From contig PWOD01000010.1 in NCBI GenBank assembly GCA_003557545.1, positions 1 to 23,767 of the forward strand: 23,767 nt of DNA, given 5' to 3'. This DNA comes from a bacterium. GTDB lineage: Bacteria; T1Sed10-126. How positions within the stretch are numbered: position 1 is the first letter of the stretch; the number at the start of each line of letters is the position of its first letter. Positions 7,505-16,987 of the stretch are shown here, piece after piece. Both the position numbers and the translations under genes were made by a program. A model generated the notes under the pieces. That model did no database searches and was not told the DNA's origin. It worked only from the letters and a program-made list of their open reading frames with translations.

Positions 7505-8008
7505 ATGAAGTGTGAACATTGCAAATCAGCCGAAGCAACGCTGCATCATGTTCTGGTGAAAGATAACAAGGTACTGCATCACCACCTCTGCGAAGCCTGT
7601 GCGAAAAAACTCAAACAGGCCCAGGGGTTTGATAAAGCCAATCCGATTGGAGCCGCCCTGGCCGGGCTACAGGACGATGATGAACTGGCCTCAACCGCCA
7701 ACTGTTCGAACTGCGAGGCGGAACTGACAGATTTTCTCAGCTCCGGCCGGTTTGGCTGTGCGGACTGTTACAGTTCCTTTGCTGAAGATATTGAACCGTT
7801 GATCAAAAGAATCCATGGGAGCGACAGGCATGCCGGTAAGGGTAGCAGTCTGACAACAAGCTCCGCACTACCGGAAAACCAACAACTCCAGCTGCTGGAA
7901 AAACAGCTGGAAAAAGCAGTCGCCCTGGAGGATTATGAAGAAGCGGCCCTTTTGCGAGATGAAATCTTTAAACTGAAAGAACAGGATTCAGATGACAATA
8001 CCAATTGA
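7505..8008 (+). CDS. mcsA: McsA: zinc-finger activator of the McsB arginine kinase
   Basis: The 167-residue protein has two pairs of CxxC motifs: C3/C6 with C29/C32, and C67/C70 with C85/C88. These are the expected zinc sites of McsA. A C-terminal UVR motif occupies about 131-160 (LEKAVALEDYEEAALLRDEI). In Firmicutes McsA binds and activates the protein arginine kinase McsB and helps deliver substrates to ClpC. The gene overlaps mcsB by 17 bases, so the two are likely translationally coupled. The ribosome site is poor (only a GGA about 10 bases upstream of the ATG), although the start is fixed by MKCEHC. Confidence 0.92.
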   Translation: MKCEHCKSAEATLHHVLVKDNKVLHHHLCEACAKKLKQAQGFDKANPIGAALAGLQDDDELASTANCSNCEAELTDFLSSGRFGCADCYSSFAEDIEPLIKRIHGSDRHAGKGSSLTTSSALPENQQLQLLEKQLEKAVALEDYEEAALLRDEIFKLKEQDSDDNTN

Positions 8009-9047
8009 CCCCCATACACCCTCAACCTGGCTGAGAACTGAAGGGCCGGATTCCGACGTTGTTATCAGCAGCAGGGTGCGGTTTGCCAGAAATCTGCAAA
8101 ACTATCCGTTTGCCAGTAAAAACAGCCGGGAAAACAGGGAAAAGCTACTTGATGAGATTTTTTCTGTTATCCAGGAATATCCCCCGGGAGCAAACTGGAT
8201 TACCAGCCGGCTGGAAGAGTTAAGCTCAATCGAGAAGAACCTGCTGGCCGAAAGAAATCTCATAAGCAAACAGCTGTTAACGGAACCAGCCGGCGGAACA
8301 GCCTTTATTCCAGAGGAAACCCTGGGAGTAATGATTAATGAAGAGGATCACCTGCGAATTCAGGCGATAACCGCCGGTAATGATCTGGATCTGGCCCTCG
8401 CACAAGCAACAGATCTGGAACGTTTTTTTGATACCAGGTTCGAGTTTGCCTACGATGAAAAATGGGGTTACCTTACCTCCTGCCCAACCAACCTCGGGAC
8501 TGGATTCAGAGGCTCCATCCTGCTGCATCTACCGGGCCTGGTGATCACTGAAAAACTAAACCGAGTTCTGAACGCCATCTCTAACCTGGGTCTAACCGTA
8601 CGGGGATTTTATGGAGAAGGCAGCGAGACACGAGGATTTTATTTTCAACTTTCTAACCAGATCACACTGGGACGTTCTACCGAGGATTTCCTGGCCAGTT
8701 TAAAACGGGTTGGAGAGAAAATTATTTCGCACGAACGAGCCGCCCGGGAGCAGCTGTTAAAAAAACGTGATTTAGGGTTAAAAGATAAGATTGGCCGAGC
8801 TTTCGGTATTTTAAAATATGCCCATCAGATAGAATCTGAGGAAGCGATCGAGCTGCTCTCAATGTGTCGTCTTGGAGCGGACAGAAAGCTCCTTCCCGAA
8901 TTAAAAATAAAAAAACTGGACGGTTTTTTACAACTTCTTCAACCAGCCCATCTACAGCAGAGCGTTGGCACCGAACTGACCAGCGAAGAGCGTGAGTCCT
9001 ACAGAGCCCGGCTGGTGGAGAAAGAGTTTTCCACAACCCCGTCCTGA
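7992..9047 (+). CDS. mcsB: Protein arginine kinase McsB
   Basis: McsB transfers phosphate from ATP to arginine residues of proteins and so marks them for ClpC-ClpP. The 351-residue length matches the family. SSRVRFARNL (26-35), NEEDH (116-120), SCPTNLGTG (163-171) and RGFYGEGSE (204-212) are the conserved phosphagen-kinase-fold segments of McsB, including the acidic and arginine-rich active-site loops. SNQITLGRST follows. The arrangement mcsA-mcsB-clpC is the classical stress cassette, but the usual upstream ctsR is not seen here. The predicted product is cytoplasmic. No key residue appears to be missing, so it should be active. Confidence 0.95.
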   Translation: MTIPIDPHTPSTWLRTEGPDSDVVISSRVRFARNLQNYPFASKNSRENREKLLDEIFSVIQEYPPGANWITSRLEELSSIEKNLLAERNLISKQLLTEPAGGTAFIPEETLGVMINEEDHLRIQAITAGNDLDLALAQATDLERFFDTRFEFAYDEKWGYLTSCPTNLGTGFRGSILLHLPGLVITEKLNRVLNAISNLGLTVRGFYGEGSETRGFYFQLSNQITLGRSTEDFLASLKRVGEKIISHERAAREQLLKKRDLGLKDKIGRAFGILKYAHQIESEEAIELLSMCRLGADRKLLPELKIKKLDGFLQLLQPAHLQQSVGTELTSEERESYRARLVEKEFSTTPS

Positions 9048-9095
9048 GTATCTTATCCTCTGGTAGAAGATACCATTTCCAGATAAAAATGGTAT
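9048..9095 (+). promoter_or_regulatory. Two overlapping hairpins between mcsB and clpC
   Basis: GTATCTT (9048-9054) pairs with AAGATAC (9067-9073). ATACCATTT (9070-9078) pairs with AAATGGTAT (9087-9095). The second stem starts inside the first, at ATAC, so the two cannot form fully at once. A T5 run follows at about 9105-9109, too far from the second stem for a classic terminator. Mutually exclusive stems like these could regulate read-through into clpC, but this is an inference. Confidence 0.4.
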
Positions 9096-9177
9096 TATTA
9101 AGATGTTTTTGCAGATTATTGAATCATCAAGTTGACTATAAATCTATTCAACAATCCTTCTGAGGTGAAGCGTTAAA

Positions 9178-11700
9178 ATGTTTGAAAATTACACAGATCG
9201 GGCTCGTAAATCACTGCGTAAATCAAAAAATATCTCCCGCCGCACCGGCAGCCAGGAAGTCGAACCGGAACATCTGCTGATAGCTTTACTGGAGATTGGC
9301 AGCGGAATCGCAGTCGATATTCTCCAGGAACTGGGGATCGAACCACAAAAACTGCTGACCAAACTTACCGACCTCATCGACGTCAGCACAGAGACCGAGG
9401 CCGAGGAAAAGACTCCCCAGCAGCCGGATTATTCTCAAGCCCTCCAGAGAACTCTGTCGCTGGCGGAAAAAACAGCCCGGGAACTGGGCCATAATTATGT
9501 TGGAACAGAGCATCTACTTATCGGACTGGCAGCAAGCAAGAGTGGCCCTGTGGCTGAACTGTTTGACAGTTACAAGGTCACAGCCGGCCAGGTCAAAAAA
9601 CTACTGATCGAAATTCTCAACGAGGAATATGGTCTGGAATACGGTTTTGTTGTCTCGTCGGGGAAAAAATCATCCGAGGAAGGAACGGGTAAACGGAAAA
9701 AAAATAAGTCTAAAACTCCAACCCTTGATGCTTTTTGCCGGGATCTTACCGAACTGGCTCGAAACGACCTGCTGGACCCGGTAATCGGTCGTAAAAAAGA
9801 GATTGAACGGGTTACCCAGATTCTATCGCGCCGAAAAAAGAACAACCCCGTTTTAATCGGTGAACCGGGAACCGGTAAAACAGCCATTGTTGAGGGGCTG
9901 GCCAAACAGATCGTTAATGTTGACGTTCCTCAGGCTCTTTACAACAAACGGCTAATGGCACTGGATCTGGCACTGGTTGTTGCCGGAACAAAATACCGGG
10001 GAGGGTTTGAACAGCGGATGAAAAAACTCCTGGAAGAGATCCAACAGTCCCAGGAGATAATCCTATTTATTGATGAGATACATTCACTGGTGGGAGCCGG
10101 GTCGGCAGAAGGTGCAATCGACGCTGCCAGCATTCTCAAGCCGGCCCTGGCCCGGGGAGAGATTCAATGTATAGGAGCAACTACGCTGGATGAATATCGA
10201 CAGCATATTGAGAAGGACTCCGCTCTGGAAAGACGGTTCCAGCTGATTAACATCGACGAACCATCTACTGAAGAAGCGATTAATATTTTGCAGGGCCTAA
10301 AACCCAACTATCAAAACCATCATAACGTCAACTATTCAGATGAAGCGATCGAGGCGGCGGTAAAACTTTCTCACCGTTATCTTTCCAACAGCTATCTACC
10401 GGATATCGCCATCGACGTAATCGACGAAGCAGGCAGCCGGGCCAAACTAGAATTTTCCATGCCACCCCGTGAGATACGTGAACTGGAGCATGAGCTGGAC
10501 AACCTCCAAAATCAAAAAAGTGAGGCAGTTTCATCACAGGAATTTGAAAAAGCCGCAGCCCTGCGAGACAAAGAAAGCAAACTGAAAGAAGAGCTGGATA
10601 AAGTCAAGACAGAATGGGAGAAGAATGACCCGGAGCGGCCCGATATAGGTGAAGAAGAGATAGCCAAACTGGTCAGCGACATGTCAGGAATTCCGGTATT
10701 CAAACTAACCGAAAAAGAGCAGGCCAAGCTCCTCCGGCTGGAGGAGGATATTCACAAAAGACTGGTTGACCAGGCTGATGCAGTCAGTGCAGTCAGCCGG
10801 GCCATCCGCAGAGCTCGGACAGGACTTAAAGATCCCAGCCGGCCGGTCGGCAGTTTTATGTTCCTGGGACCCACCGGAGTAGGTAAAACCGAATGTGCCC
10901 GGGCCCTGGCCGAACTGTTGTTTGGTGATGAACAGCACATGATCCGGGTAGATATGAGCGAGTTTATGGAAAAACATTCTGTCTCCCGGCTGGTGGGAGC
11001 ACCTCCTGGATATGTCGGATATGAAGAGGGAGGTCAACTGACCGAACAGGTCCGACGTAACCCCTACTCGGTTGTACTGCTGGATGAGATTGAAAAAGCC
11101 CACAATGAGGTTTATAACATCCTGCTGCAGATATTTGAGGATGGGGTGCTGAGTGATAATCTGGGCCATAATGTCGATTTTCGCAACACAATCATCATTA
11201 TGACCTCAAACGTGGGGGCCCGGGAGATTACCAATGCCGGTTCCATGGGGTTTCGAACCGGGGATGAACAATCACTTGATTATGTCGATATTAAAGACCG
11301 GGCGATGACCGAATTAAAACGAAAATTCAATCCTGAGTTTATTAACCGGCTGGATGAAATAATTGTCTTCAAATCACTGACAAAAGAGGATCTGCAGGGA
11401 ATAATCGAACTGATGCTGGGCGAAGTCAACGAGCGGTTAAAGGAACAGGGATTTACTCTGGAGGTCGACCAGGCTGCCCGCGAATACCTGATTGAAAGGG
11501 GCTATGATCCAGACTACGGAGCCCGACCGCTGCGCCGTACAATTGAGCGTAAAATCGAAGATTCACTGGCCGAAGCAATCTTACGGGGACAGTTTAAAGC
11601 GGGCGGAAAAATCCTTGTTACATATGAGGATAACAGCCTTAACTTTGAAAAACAGCCCCCGCCGGATGATTCGGATGATGAAACTACGGATGAAAATTAA
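9178..11700 (+). CDS. clpC: ClpC ATPase, AAA+ unfoldase
   Basis: ClpC unfolds substrates and feeds them to the ClpP protease. The 840-residue protein has two N-terminal Clp repeats (about 5-140). AAA+ domain 1 has Walker A GEPGTGKT at 228-235 and [13 protein letters not shown] downstream. A middle region carries a UVR motif ([20 protein letters not shown], around 455-482). AAA+ domain 2 has Walker A GPTGVGKT at 564-571. MGF at 690-692 matches the [LIVM]GF loop that docks ClpP. The UVR middle domain identifies ClpC rather than ClpB. GAGGTG lies 9 bases before the ATG. The C-terminal tail is acidic. The gene follows mcsB by 130 bases and would receive phosphoarginine-marked substrates. No clpP is in the window. 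Confidence 0.97.
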   Translation: MFENYTDRARKSLRKSKNISRRTGSQEVEPEHLLIALLEIGSGIAVDILQELGIEPQKLLTKLTDLIDVSTETEAEEKTPQQPDYSQALQRTLSLAEKTARELGHNYVGTEHLLIGLAASKSGPVAELFDSYKVTAGQVKKLLIEILNEEYGLEYGFVVSSGKKSSEEGTGKRKKNKSKTPTLDAFCRDLTELARNDLLDPVIGRKKEIERVTQILSRRKKNNPVLIGEPGTGKTAIVEGLAKQIVNVDVPQALYNKRLMALDLALVVAGTKYRGGFEQRMKKLLEEIQQSQEIILFIDEIHSLVGAGSAEGAIDAASILKPALARGEIQCIGATTLDEYRQHIEKDSALERRFQLINIDEPSTEEAINILQGLKPNYQNHHNVNYSDEAIEAAVKLSHRYLSNSYLPDIAIDVIDEAGSRAKLEFSMPPREIRELEHELDNLQNQKSEAVSSQEFEKAAALRDKESKLKEELDKVKTEWEKNDPERPDIGEEEIAKLVSDMSGIPVFKLTEKEQAKLLRLEEDIHKRLVDQADAVSAVSRAIRRARTGLKDPSRPVGSFMFLGPTGVGKTECARALAELLFGDEQHMIRVDMSEFMEKHSVSRLVGAPPGYVGYEEGGQLTEQVRRNPYSVVLLDEIEKAHNEVYNILLQIFEDGVLSDNLGHNVDFRNTIIIMTSNVGAREITNAGSMGFRTGDEQSLDYVDIKDRAMTELKRKFNPEFINRLDEIIVFKSLTKEDLQGIIELMLGEVNERLKEQGFTLEVDQAAREYLIERGYDPDYGARPLRRTIERKIEDSLAEAILRGQFKAGGKILVTYEDNSLNFEKQPPPDDSDDETTDEN

Positions 11701-11732
11701 GAACCACCATTTTAGCCGGGAGGTTTATGAAT

Positions 11733-12854
11733 ATGTTTAAACTGTTAAGCTGCTTTTCCCTCCTCCTTATGATCTGTCTACCAGCGCTATCCTACAGCCA
11801 GGTCAATATGTCAGCTTTACCGCCTCGTTCATCAATCGAAATTAGTTTTACTGAAAATCATCCACCGGTTGTCCGGGAAACCCGACAGGTCCGCCTGGAC
11901 AGTGGTATTAACCAGCTTGAATTTCGCTGGAACAGGGTAACAATCAATCCCCGTTTAATCGAACTCTATCTTCCACCGGAAAAAGCTATCGAACTTATAG
12001 AAACCGAACGATTTTTAGATGTCCCGGCTCTAACCTGGAGCTTAGACTCTGCCCAGCGCGTTAGTTTCAATCTGCAGCTGCTATACCAGGTAGAAAACCT
12101 TAACCGAGAAACTTCCTACCGGGCTGTACTTCAACCTGACTCGAAATTAGTCGATCTATACCAGTATACGAGCCTGTTTAATAACTCCGGGGAGGATTTT
12201 GTTGATGCAACAGTTGTTCTGGATGAACAGCTGATCGAGCAACAGACTCTGCGCGATGGTGAGTCCCGCAGATTTTTGTCACTGCGGCAGGAGGCGATCC
12301 CCTACTGGCTAACCTATCACTATACTGCCGGCGAACACCCGGGTAGAAGGGACCAGGAACAACCACTAAAAGTCAGCTACGGTTTCCATAATCCTGGTGA
12401 TCCTGAAGCTGCCAGCAGCCTGATGCCGGCGGGGAAGCTCCAGCTATTTGAAAAGAATGACCAGGGAAAGGTTTTTCTCTCCGAAACTAAGCTTGCGGCG
12501 TTTCCTGCCGGTGATACGGTCAATCTTTCGGCAGGAAAAAGCCGTGATATTGCTATAGAAGAAAGGCTTTTAGAGGAGGAACGGATGGATGTTTTTCGTG
12601 ATGAAGACGGTATTATACAACTTTATAACAGTAAAAAAAGCTGGCGATTTGAAATTGAAAATTTTCGACCGGACACAGTAACTTTACAGCTGGACAAACC
12701 AATGGAGGGTGAATGGGAGATTGTCGACAGCTCACACCCGACCAAACGGATCAACGCCAGGTTAATCCGATTCAAGCTGGAACTGCCACCAACCACCGAA
12801 ATTCCAGTTGAGCTGAGTTATATCATCAAACACAGGGGGAGACGATTACGATGA
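11733..12854 (+). CDS. Secreted DUF4139-like protein, first of a tandem pair
   Basis: An in-frame ATG at 11727 lies only 3 bases after GGGAGG (11718-11723), whereas the ATG at 11733 is 9 bases away, so I prefer 11733. The product then has 373 residues and starts with a signal peptide (MFKLLSCFSLLLMICLPALS). The mature part looks beta-rich and begins with ETRQVRLDSGINQLEFRW. This aligns by eye with VREIRSVNLTEGTNQLSLTW in the next gene, so the two are paralogues. That strand pattern is seen in DUF4139 proteins, whose function is unknown. It has no recognisable catalytic motif. A cell-envelope role is suggested only by export and by the neighbouring SurA-like gene. Confidence 0.75.
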   Translation: MFKLLSCFSLLLMICLPALSYSQVNMSALPPRSSIEISFTENHPPVVRETRQVRLDSGINQLEFRWNRVTINPRLIELYLPPEKAIELIETERFLDVPALTWSLDSAQRVSFNLQLLYQVENLNRETSYRAVLQPDSKLVDLYQYTSLFNNSGEDFVDATVVLDEQLIEQQTLRDGESRRFLSLRQEAIPYWLTYHYTAGEHPGRRDQEQPLKVSYGFHNPGDPEAASSLMPAGKLQLFEKNDQGKVFLSETKLAAFPAGDTVNLSAGKSRDIAIEERLLEEERMDVFRDEDGIIQLYNSKKSWRFEIENFRPDTVTLQLDKPMEGEWEIVDSSHPTKRINARLIRFKLELPPTTEIPVELSYIIKHRGRRLR

Positions 12855-14170
12855 AACTCCTGTTACTAACGCTGATTGCTACTCTGTTATTTCCAGCAAA
12901 CCTGCTGGCCGGAGTTTCCCTGGGAACAACTGCCACTATTGAACGGACCGATCTAACAATTTACTCCCGACAGGATCTAACATTTGTTCGAGAAATACGG
13001 TCGGTCAACCTGACCGAAGGTACAAACCAGCTGAGTCTGACCTGGGATAATAAGATGATCGATCCCGCCTCGCTATATCTTACTACAGTTGACGACCTGC
13101 CCGGTGTGACGGTTGAAGAGCAGATTTTCACATCCGCCAATCCCACAGCTGTAAGCTGGAAAATATTCTCTCAGGAAGCCCAAACAGTTCAAGTGGAAAT
13201 AAGTTATTTCATGCTGGGATTGAACTGGTCGGCAGAATACATGGGAAAACTTGATCCGACTGAAGAAACTCTCCAGTTGTCCGGCAAAGTAACTGTGAAA
13301 AATACCAGTGGAACCAGCTTTGAAAACAGCTCGGTTCACCTGTTTATTGGAGAAGTTGAGCTGCTGGAAAAGCTGGCCAACTCGATCCGCCAGTGGCGCC
13401 AAAAACTGGTTGGCGAAGCAAGTCCCCCTGTCGTAATGGACTACTTTGCGGAACAGCCCCAGCAGATGTTAAGACGGGAGTCAGCCCGCGCCCTGATGGC
13501 ACCGGCGGCGACCGTAGAAACAACCACTATGGAAAGACGTGCGGAACATTATCTTCTGAGTTTAGAACCGGCAATCAACCTGGCTGACGACCAGCAAAAA
13601 CAGCTGACCTTTCTACCCCGGGTCAAACTCCCGGTTACCACGGTTTACAGTCTGATGGGAACCGGTACAAACAGATCACCACGACGTTTATTGAAATTTA
13701 CCAATGAGACAGCCACCGATCAAGAGGAGATCCCCCTGCCCGGGGGCCAACTACAGCTGTTGGAAACAAACCGGGCCGGCCATCTATTAGCCCTTGGGGG
13801 GGTTACCCTTGACTATCTTCCAGTCGGTGGAACTGCTGAACTTGAACTGGACAGGGACCGCCATATTCGTGTTAGTCCAACCCTTCAAAAACAGGTGAGC
13901 AGCGACCATAAGTTCAACGATGAAGGTCGACTTCGTGGATGGTATGAAAAGCTCACCTTCGAGGTCAAAGTAAAAAACTTCAAACCGGTTCCAATAACTC
14001 TGCATTTTTACCAGGATTTCCCCGATCCCCACTGGGAACTTTTAACAGAACTCCCTGAGTTCAAAAGACAAACCGCCCGGCGCCTGAAACTCAACCTGGA
14101 GATTGAAGCCGGTCAAACCCGAACTATTGAATACCCTATAGGCCGAAAATTTGGTGAACTACGTGATTAA
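12851..14170 (+). CDS. Secreted DUF4139 domain protein, second of a tandem pair
   Basis: This 439-residue protein overlaps the previous gene by 4 bases (ATGA), indicating translational coupling. It starts with a signal peptide (MKLLLLTLIATLLFPANLLA). The N-terminal stretch IERTDLTIYSRQDLTFVREI, followed by TEGTNQLSLTWDNKMIDPAS, is the DUF4139-type opening. LNWSAEYMGKLDPTEETLQL is also characteristic, and the C-terminal half looks like repeated beta strands ending RTIEYPIGRKF. It is longer than its partner, with an insertion around 175-235 containing a basic segment and the helix-like stretch AEQPQQMLRRESARALMAPA. Function is unknown. The pair may form a complex, but this is an inference from tandem duplication and coupling. 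Confidence 0.8.
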   Translation: MKLLLLTLIATLLFPANLLAGVSLGTTATIERTDLTIYSRQDLTFVREIRSVNLTEGTNQLSLTWDNKMIDPASLYLTTVDDLPGVTVEEQIFTSANPTAVSWKIFSQEAQTVQVEISYFMLGLNWSAEYMGKLDPTEETLQLSGKVTVKNTSGTSFENSSVHLFIGEVELLEKLANSIRQWRQKLVGEASPPVVMDYFAEQPQQMLRRESARALMAPAATVETTTMERRAEHYLLSLEPAINLADDQQKQLTFLPRVKLPVTTVYSLMGTGTNRSPRRLLKFTNETATDQEEIPLPGGQLQLLETNRAGHLLALGGVTLDYLPVGGTAELELDRDRHIRVSPTLQKQVSSDHKFNDEGRLRGWYEKLTFEVKVKNFKPVPITLHFYQDFPDPHWELLTELPEFKRQTARRLKLNLEIEAGQTRTIEYPIGRKFGELRD

Positions 14171-14951
14171 CCGAAACAATCCTCAAGGTACTAAAAAATC
14201 CTCTGGCACAGCCAGTCTATCCCCGAAGGTTTACGCTCCCGGGGCACCGGTCAAACCAGTTTATGACGAAGAGCTTTTACAAAAGTTCATTCGCGGAGAG
14301 ATTATTTTCGGTAGTATTTTAATGGCAATAGGAGGGTTTGTTCTGCGCTATATCGAATCGGCCAGTTTTATTATTGCCGGACTGCTTTTTGTGGGGATGG
14401 GAATTTTCAGACTAACTCAGACAAAATTTTCCGGAGAGAATAAAAAAAAATCAGCTTATCCCGAGGATAGATTACTGTTTCGGCTAAAAACTCAGCTAAA
14501 TCCAGACTGGTTCGTAGCACTTAACTATGAGCTGCCAGATGATGGTAAAATAGCAACCTTTGTGGCCGGCCCCGGAGGACTGTTTGTTATCGATAAAGTT
14601 GACCTTTCGGGAGAAATAAATGTAACTGACAAAAAGAGCAGCTGGAAACATACAGCTCCGGATGGTGAAGTAAACAAAATCCCCAATCCGCTGGAGCTGA
14701 ACAGAAAAAAAATTGATCAGCTGCAAAAAAGATTTAGCAGGCAGGGGTTACAGATCGACATACCGCCGGAAAACTGCGTGGTACTGATGAAACACAACCT
14801 GTCGGGATCAGCCACTGAGCTGGAGCAGGTTTTCAGATTAGGCGAGATCACCGATTACATAGTAGAACAGAATCCTCAGGTAAATTTTACCTGGGAAAAG
14901 GTCGATAAAATCGAACAGGCAATGACTGAATCGATGCATCGGATTTATTAG
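14151..14951 (+). CDS. Membrane-anchored NERD-like protein, active site apparently degraded
   Basis: Two adjacent hydrophobic segments (about 50-70 and 72-88) form a membrane hairpin. A cytoplasmic-looking domain of about 180 residues follows. It includes NPDWFVALNYELP and FVAGPGGLFVIDKVDLSGEI, like NERD (nuclease-related) domains. Active NERD domains have an acidic residue before the GPGGLF strand and an E-x-K after it. Here those positions read T and D-K-V, so nuclease activity is doubtful. The start is unclear: TTG 14151, GTG 14154 and GTG 14163 are all in frame and overlap the previous gene; GTG 14163 has GGTGA 5 bases upstream. The overlap with the DUF4139 gene suggests the three genes are one unit. 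An unrelated membrane protein cannot be excluded. Confidence 0.65.
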   Translation: MVNYVINRNNPQGTKKSSGTASLSPKVYAPGAPVKPVYDEELLQKFIRGEIIFGSILMAIGGFVLRYIESASFIIAGLLFVGMGIFRLTQTKFSGENKKKSAYPEDRLLFRLKTQLNPDWFVALNYELPDDGKIATFVAGPGGLFVIDKVDLSGEINVTDKKSSWKHTAPDGEVNKIPNPLELNRKKIDQLQKRFSRQGLQIDIPPENCVVLMKHNLSGSATELEQVFRLGEITDYIVEQNPQVNFTWEKVDKIEQAMTESMHRIY

Positions 14952-14998
14952 ACTTCTGCCGGTTTACGAGCCTCTGATTAGAGTTATCACAGTATGGT

Positions 14999-15004
14999 TA
15001 TAAT
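14999..15004 (+). promoter_or_regulatory. Consensus -10 box upstream of surA-like gene
   Basis: A perfect TATAAT occurs 28 bases before the preferred ATG of the SurA-like gene, inside an 81-base gap. The expected -35 position (about 14975-14981) reads TGATTAG, a poor match to TTGACA. Promoter placement fits a separate transcript for the surA-pdxA-rsmA group, but the weak -35 lowers confidence. Confidence 0.4.
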
Positions 15005-15032
15005 ACCACTATAAAACACAGGAGATTTGACG

Positions 15033-16013
15033 ATGGTAAAGCTACTATTTAGCTGTTTAATGATTACTATATTATTTTTCATACCCTGCCAAAACCCCGT
15101 TTTCGGACAGCTGCAGTCCGAATTTGATCAACTGCCCGTTCCCGACGTGATCGAGCCACGCCCGGAGGCTGACGAACCGCCGGGCGATGGCATGCTAAAT
15201 CGTATCTTTGCCCATGTTGGTAACCGTGTGATCAGTCTGGCAGACTACCGAGAAAGCTACGGAACCAGTAAACTGGAGGAGAATAAATTACGTTCTTTGA
15301 TCGAAGAAAAACTGCTGTTACTGGCCCTTGATGAACTGGAAATACAGCTCGATCAACGGGAGATTGAACGGGTTATAAAGGACCAGGTTGAACAGATGAA
15401 AAATGCGGTGGGAACAGCAGAGTTTTCCCGCTACCTCAACCAGCAGGGGATTTCTAAAGAGGATTTTACCCGCCTGCTGGTTGAACAAACTATCAGCCAG
15501 CAAAAACTACAGACAGTCCTGGTTACTGTTTTTCCTGAACTACGACCAGCTGATACTCCCACGGTCGGCTCAAGACCATCCAAAATACGGGGGCGGTTAA
15601 TGCTATTTCCCGATCAACAGATGGCTGACACAGCCTACCGACAGCTGGACCGGGAAAAAAACTGGCGAAAGGTATTTAATGAATATTCCCGTAAACTGGC
15701 ATTCATGGGCGACTACGGAGACCTCGGCTGGTTCGCCTGGGGTAATTACGCTGAAGAGATGGAATACACCCTGTTCAAACTTCCCCTTTATGGAATCAGT
15801 CAACCGTTTGAATTTCGCGGGTTTTATGCGATTGTCCAAAAGACCGGAACCCGGCTTATCCCCCCCTGGACCGAGGTTGATATGCGCACATTGCAGCGCT
15901 GGGAACAATACCGTTTTCAACATCACAAAGAAAAACTGCTGGCGAAACTCTGGGAACATTACAAGGTTAAAATTCCAGCCTCGCTTGAAATAGATTTACA
16001 GCCTCCCCGATGA
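15033..16013 (+). CDS. surA: SurA-like periplasmic chaperone / parvulin-type isomerase
   Basis: GGAG (15021-15024) lies 8 bases before the ATG at 15033, which I prefer to the in-frame TTG at 15027. The 326-residue product starts with a signal peptide (MVKLLFSCLMITILFFIPCQ, cleaved near VFG-Q). A SurA-type N-terminal helical domain follows (ANRVISLADY-like segment HVGNRVISLADYRESYG, with IEEKLLLLALDEL). One parvulin-like domain then reads GDYGDLGWFAWGNYAEEME. SurA helps outer-membrane proteins fold and has isomerase activity in some homologues. This protein has one parvulin domain instead of two, so isomerase activity is uncertain. The next gene overlaps by 4 bases. The surA-pdxA-rsmA order, as in E. 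coli, strengthens the call. Confidence 0.85.
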   Translation: MVKLLFSCLMITILFFIPCQNPVFGQLQSEFDQLPVPDVIEPRPEADEPPGDGMLNRIFAHVGNRVISLADYRESYGTSKLEENKLRSLIEEKLLLLALDELEIQLDQREIERVIKDQVEQMKNAVGTAEFSRYLNQQGISKEDFTRLLVEQTISQQKLQTVLVTVFPELRPADTPTVGSRPSKIRGRLMLFPDQQMADTAYRQLDREKNWRKVFNEYSRKLAFMGDYGDLGWFAWGNYAEEMEYTLFKLPLYGISQPFEFRGFYAIVQKTGTRLIPPWTEVDMRTLQRWEQYRFQHHKEKLLAKLWEHYKVKIPASLEIDLQPPR

Positions 16014-16987
16014 ATAACCCAGCAATCAGGGCAACAAAGAGAAGATGGATTGTTTCAACCGGCGATCCAGCCGGCTGCAGCCCGGAGCTGATTGTTCCAC
16101 TACTGCAGGCCAGACAGGCCCCTGAACAGCTCATATTTGTTGGCCCTGCGGAACTAATCAAGCAGCTCAAATTAAAACTACCCGTAATCAATAAGATACC
16201 GACATCGAGCGGGGCCTACTGGTGGTCTGTGGGAGAGATTTCTCCTGAGCAAATTCTCTCTGGAAAGCCGAATAAAAACTCAGGACGAGTTGCTATAAAA
16301 TCACTGAAGCAAGCGCTGAATCTGGTAGATCAGAGCAAGGCTGACGGACTGTTGACCCTGCCACTTAACAAAGCGGCGGTGCAGGCTGGTGGCGAAAAAT
16401 CCTTCACCGGCCATACTGAATTTTTAGAAGCCCACTGGAACCAACCGGCGGTCATGAGTTTTTTTGGCGAACAGTTCAACTGTGCCCTTCTAACCCGCCA
16501 TATTCCTCTCAACGAAGTCTGTCAGGAGTTGACCCTGTCCCGGGTTATCAATCGCACAGTTACGATTAACCGGTTTTTTGAAAAATATGAGAACAAATCA
16601 CCCCGACTGGCCTTGCTTGGACTGAATCCCCATTCAGGGGAAAAGGGGCTGCTGGGATGTGAGGAGGAACAGCTGCTAAAACCGGCGATCCAGCAGTTGA
16701 CCGACCGGGGAATTAATATCTCCGGTCCCCATCCGGCCGACAGTTTTCTTCCGATACAGGCCGCAACAACCGATTGTGTGATTGCCTGTTACCACGACCA
16801 AGGGCTGATCCCCTTTAAACTGTCCAGTCTACTGAGCGGTATTCAGGTTTCAATGGGACTTCCAGTTTTACGGGTCAGCCCTTCTCATGGAACTGCCGCA
16901 AGCCTGGCCGGAACCGGAAAAATCAATCCTCTCAGCACAGTAAACTGTCTGGTAAAACTACGACAATGGAGGACCGCAACAGACTGA
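16010..16987 (+). CDS. pdxA: 4-hydroxythreonine-4-phosphate dehydrogenase
   Basis: PdxA oxidises 4-phosphohydroxy-threonine using NAD in pyridoxal phosphate biosynthesis. The 325-residue protein has TGDPAGCSPELI (usually GDPAGIGPE), LPLNKAAV, GHTEFLEAHW, LGLNPHSGE, GPHPADSF and CYHDQGLIPFK. The histidines in GHTEF, NPHSGE and YHDQG are the metal ligands by family knowledge. GLPVLRVSPSHGTAA is at the expected place near the C-terminus. The start overlaps the stop of the SurA-like gene (ATGA). No PdxJ or other vitamin B6 gene is visible. Close relatives of PdxA can act on other substrates, but the synteny favours PdxA. Confidence 0.92.
   Translation: MNNPAIRATKRRWIVSTGDPAGCSPELIVPLLQARQAPEQLIFVGPAELIKQLKLKLPVINKIPTSSGAYWWSVGEISPEQILSGKPNKNSGRVAIKSLKQALNLVDQSKADGLLTLPLNKAAVQAGGEKSFTGHTEFLEAHWNQPAVMSFFGEQFNCALLTRHIPLNEVCQELTLSRVINRTVTINRFFEKYENKSPRLALLGLNPHSGEKGLLGCEEEQLLKPAIQQLTDRGINISGPHPADSFLPIQAATTDCVIACYHDQGLIPFKLSSLLSGIQVSMGLPVLRVSPSHGTAASLAGTGKINPLSTVNCLVKLRQWRTATD

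Noticed and set aside
10705-11191. Minus-strand open frames across the end of clpC
   Set aside because: They follow from the codon bias of the opposite strand; clpC is well supported by motifs along its whole length.
14952-15032. Terminator between the NERD-like and surA-like genes
   Set aside because: Only a 4-bp stem (CTCT/AGAG) is found and it is not followed by a T tract.
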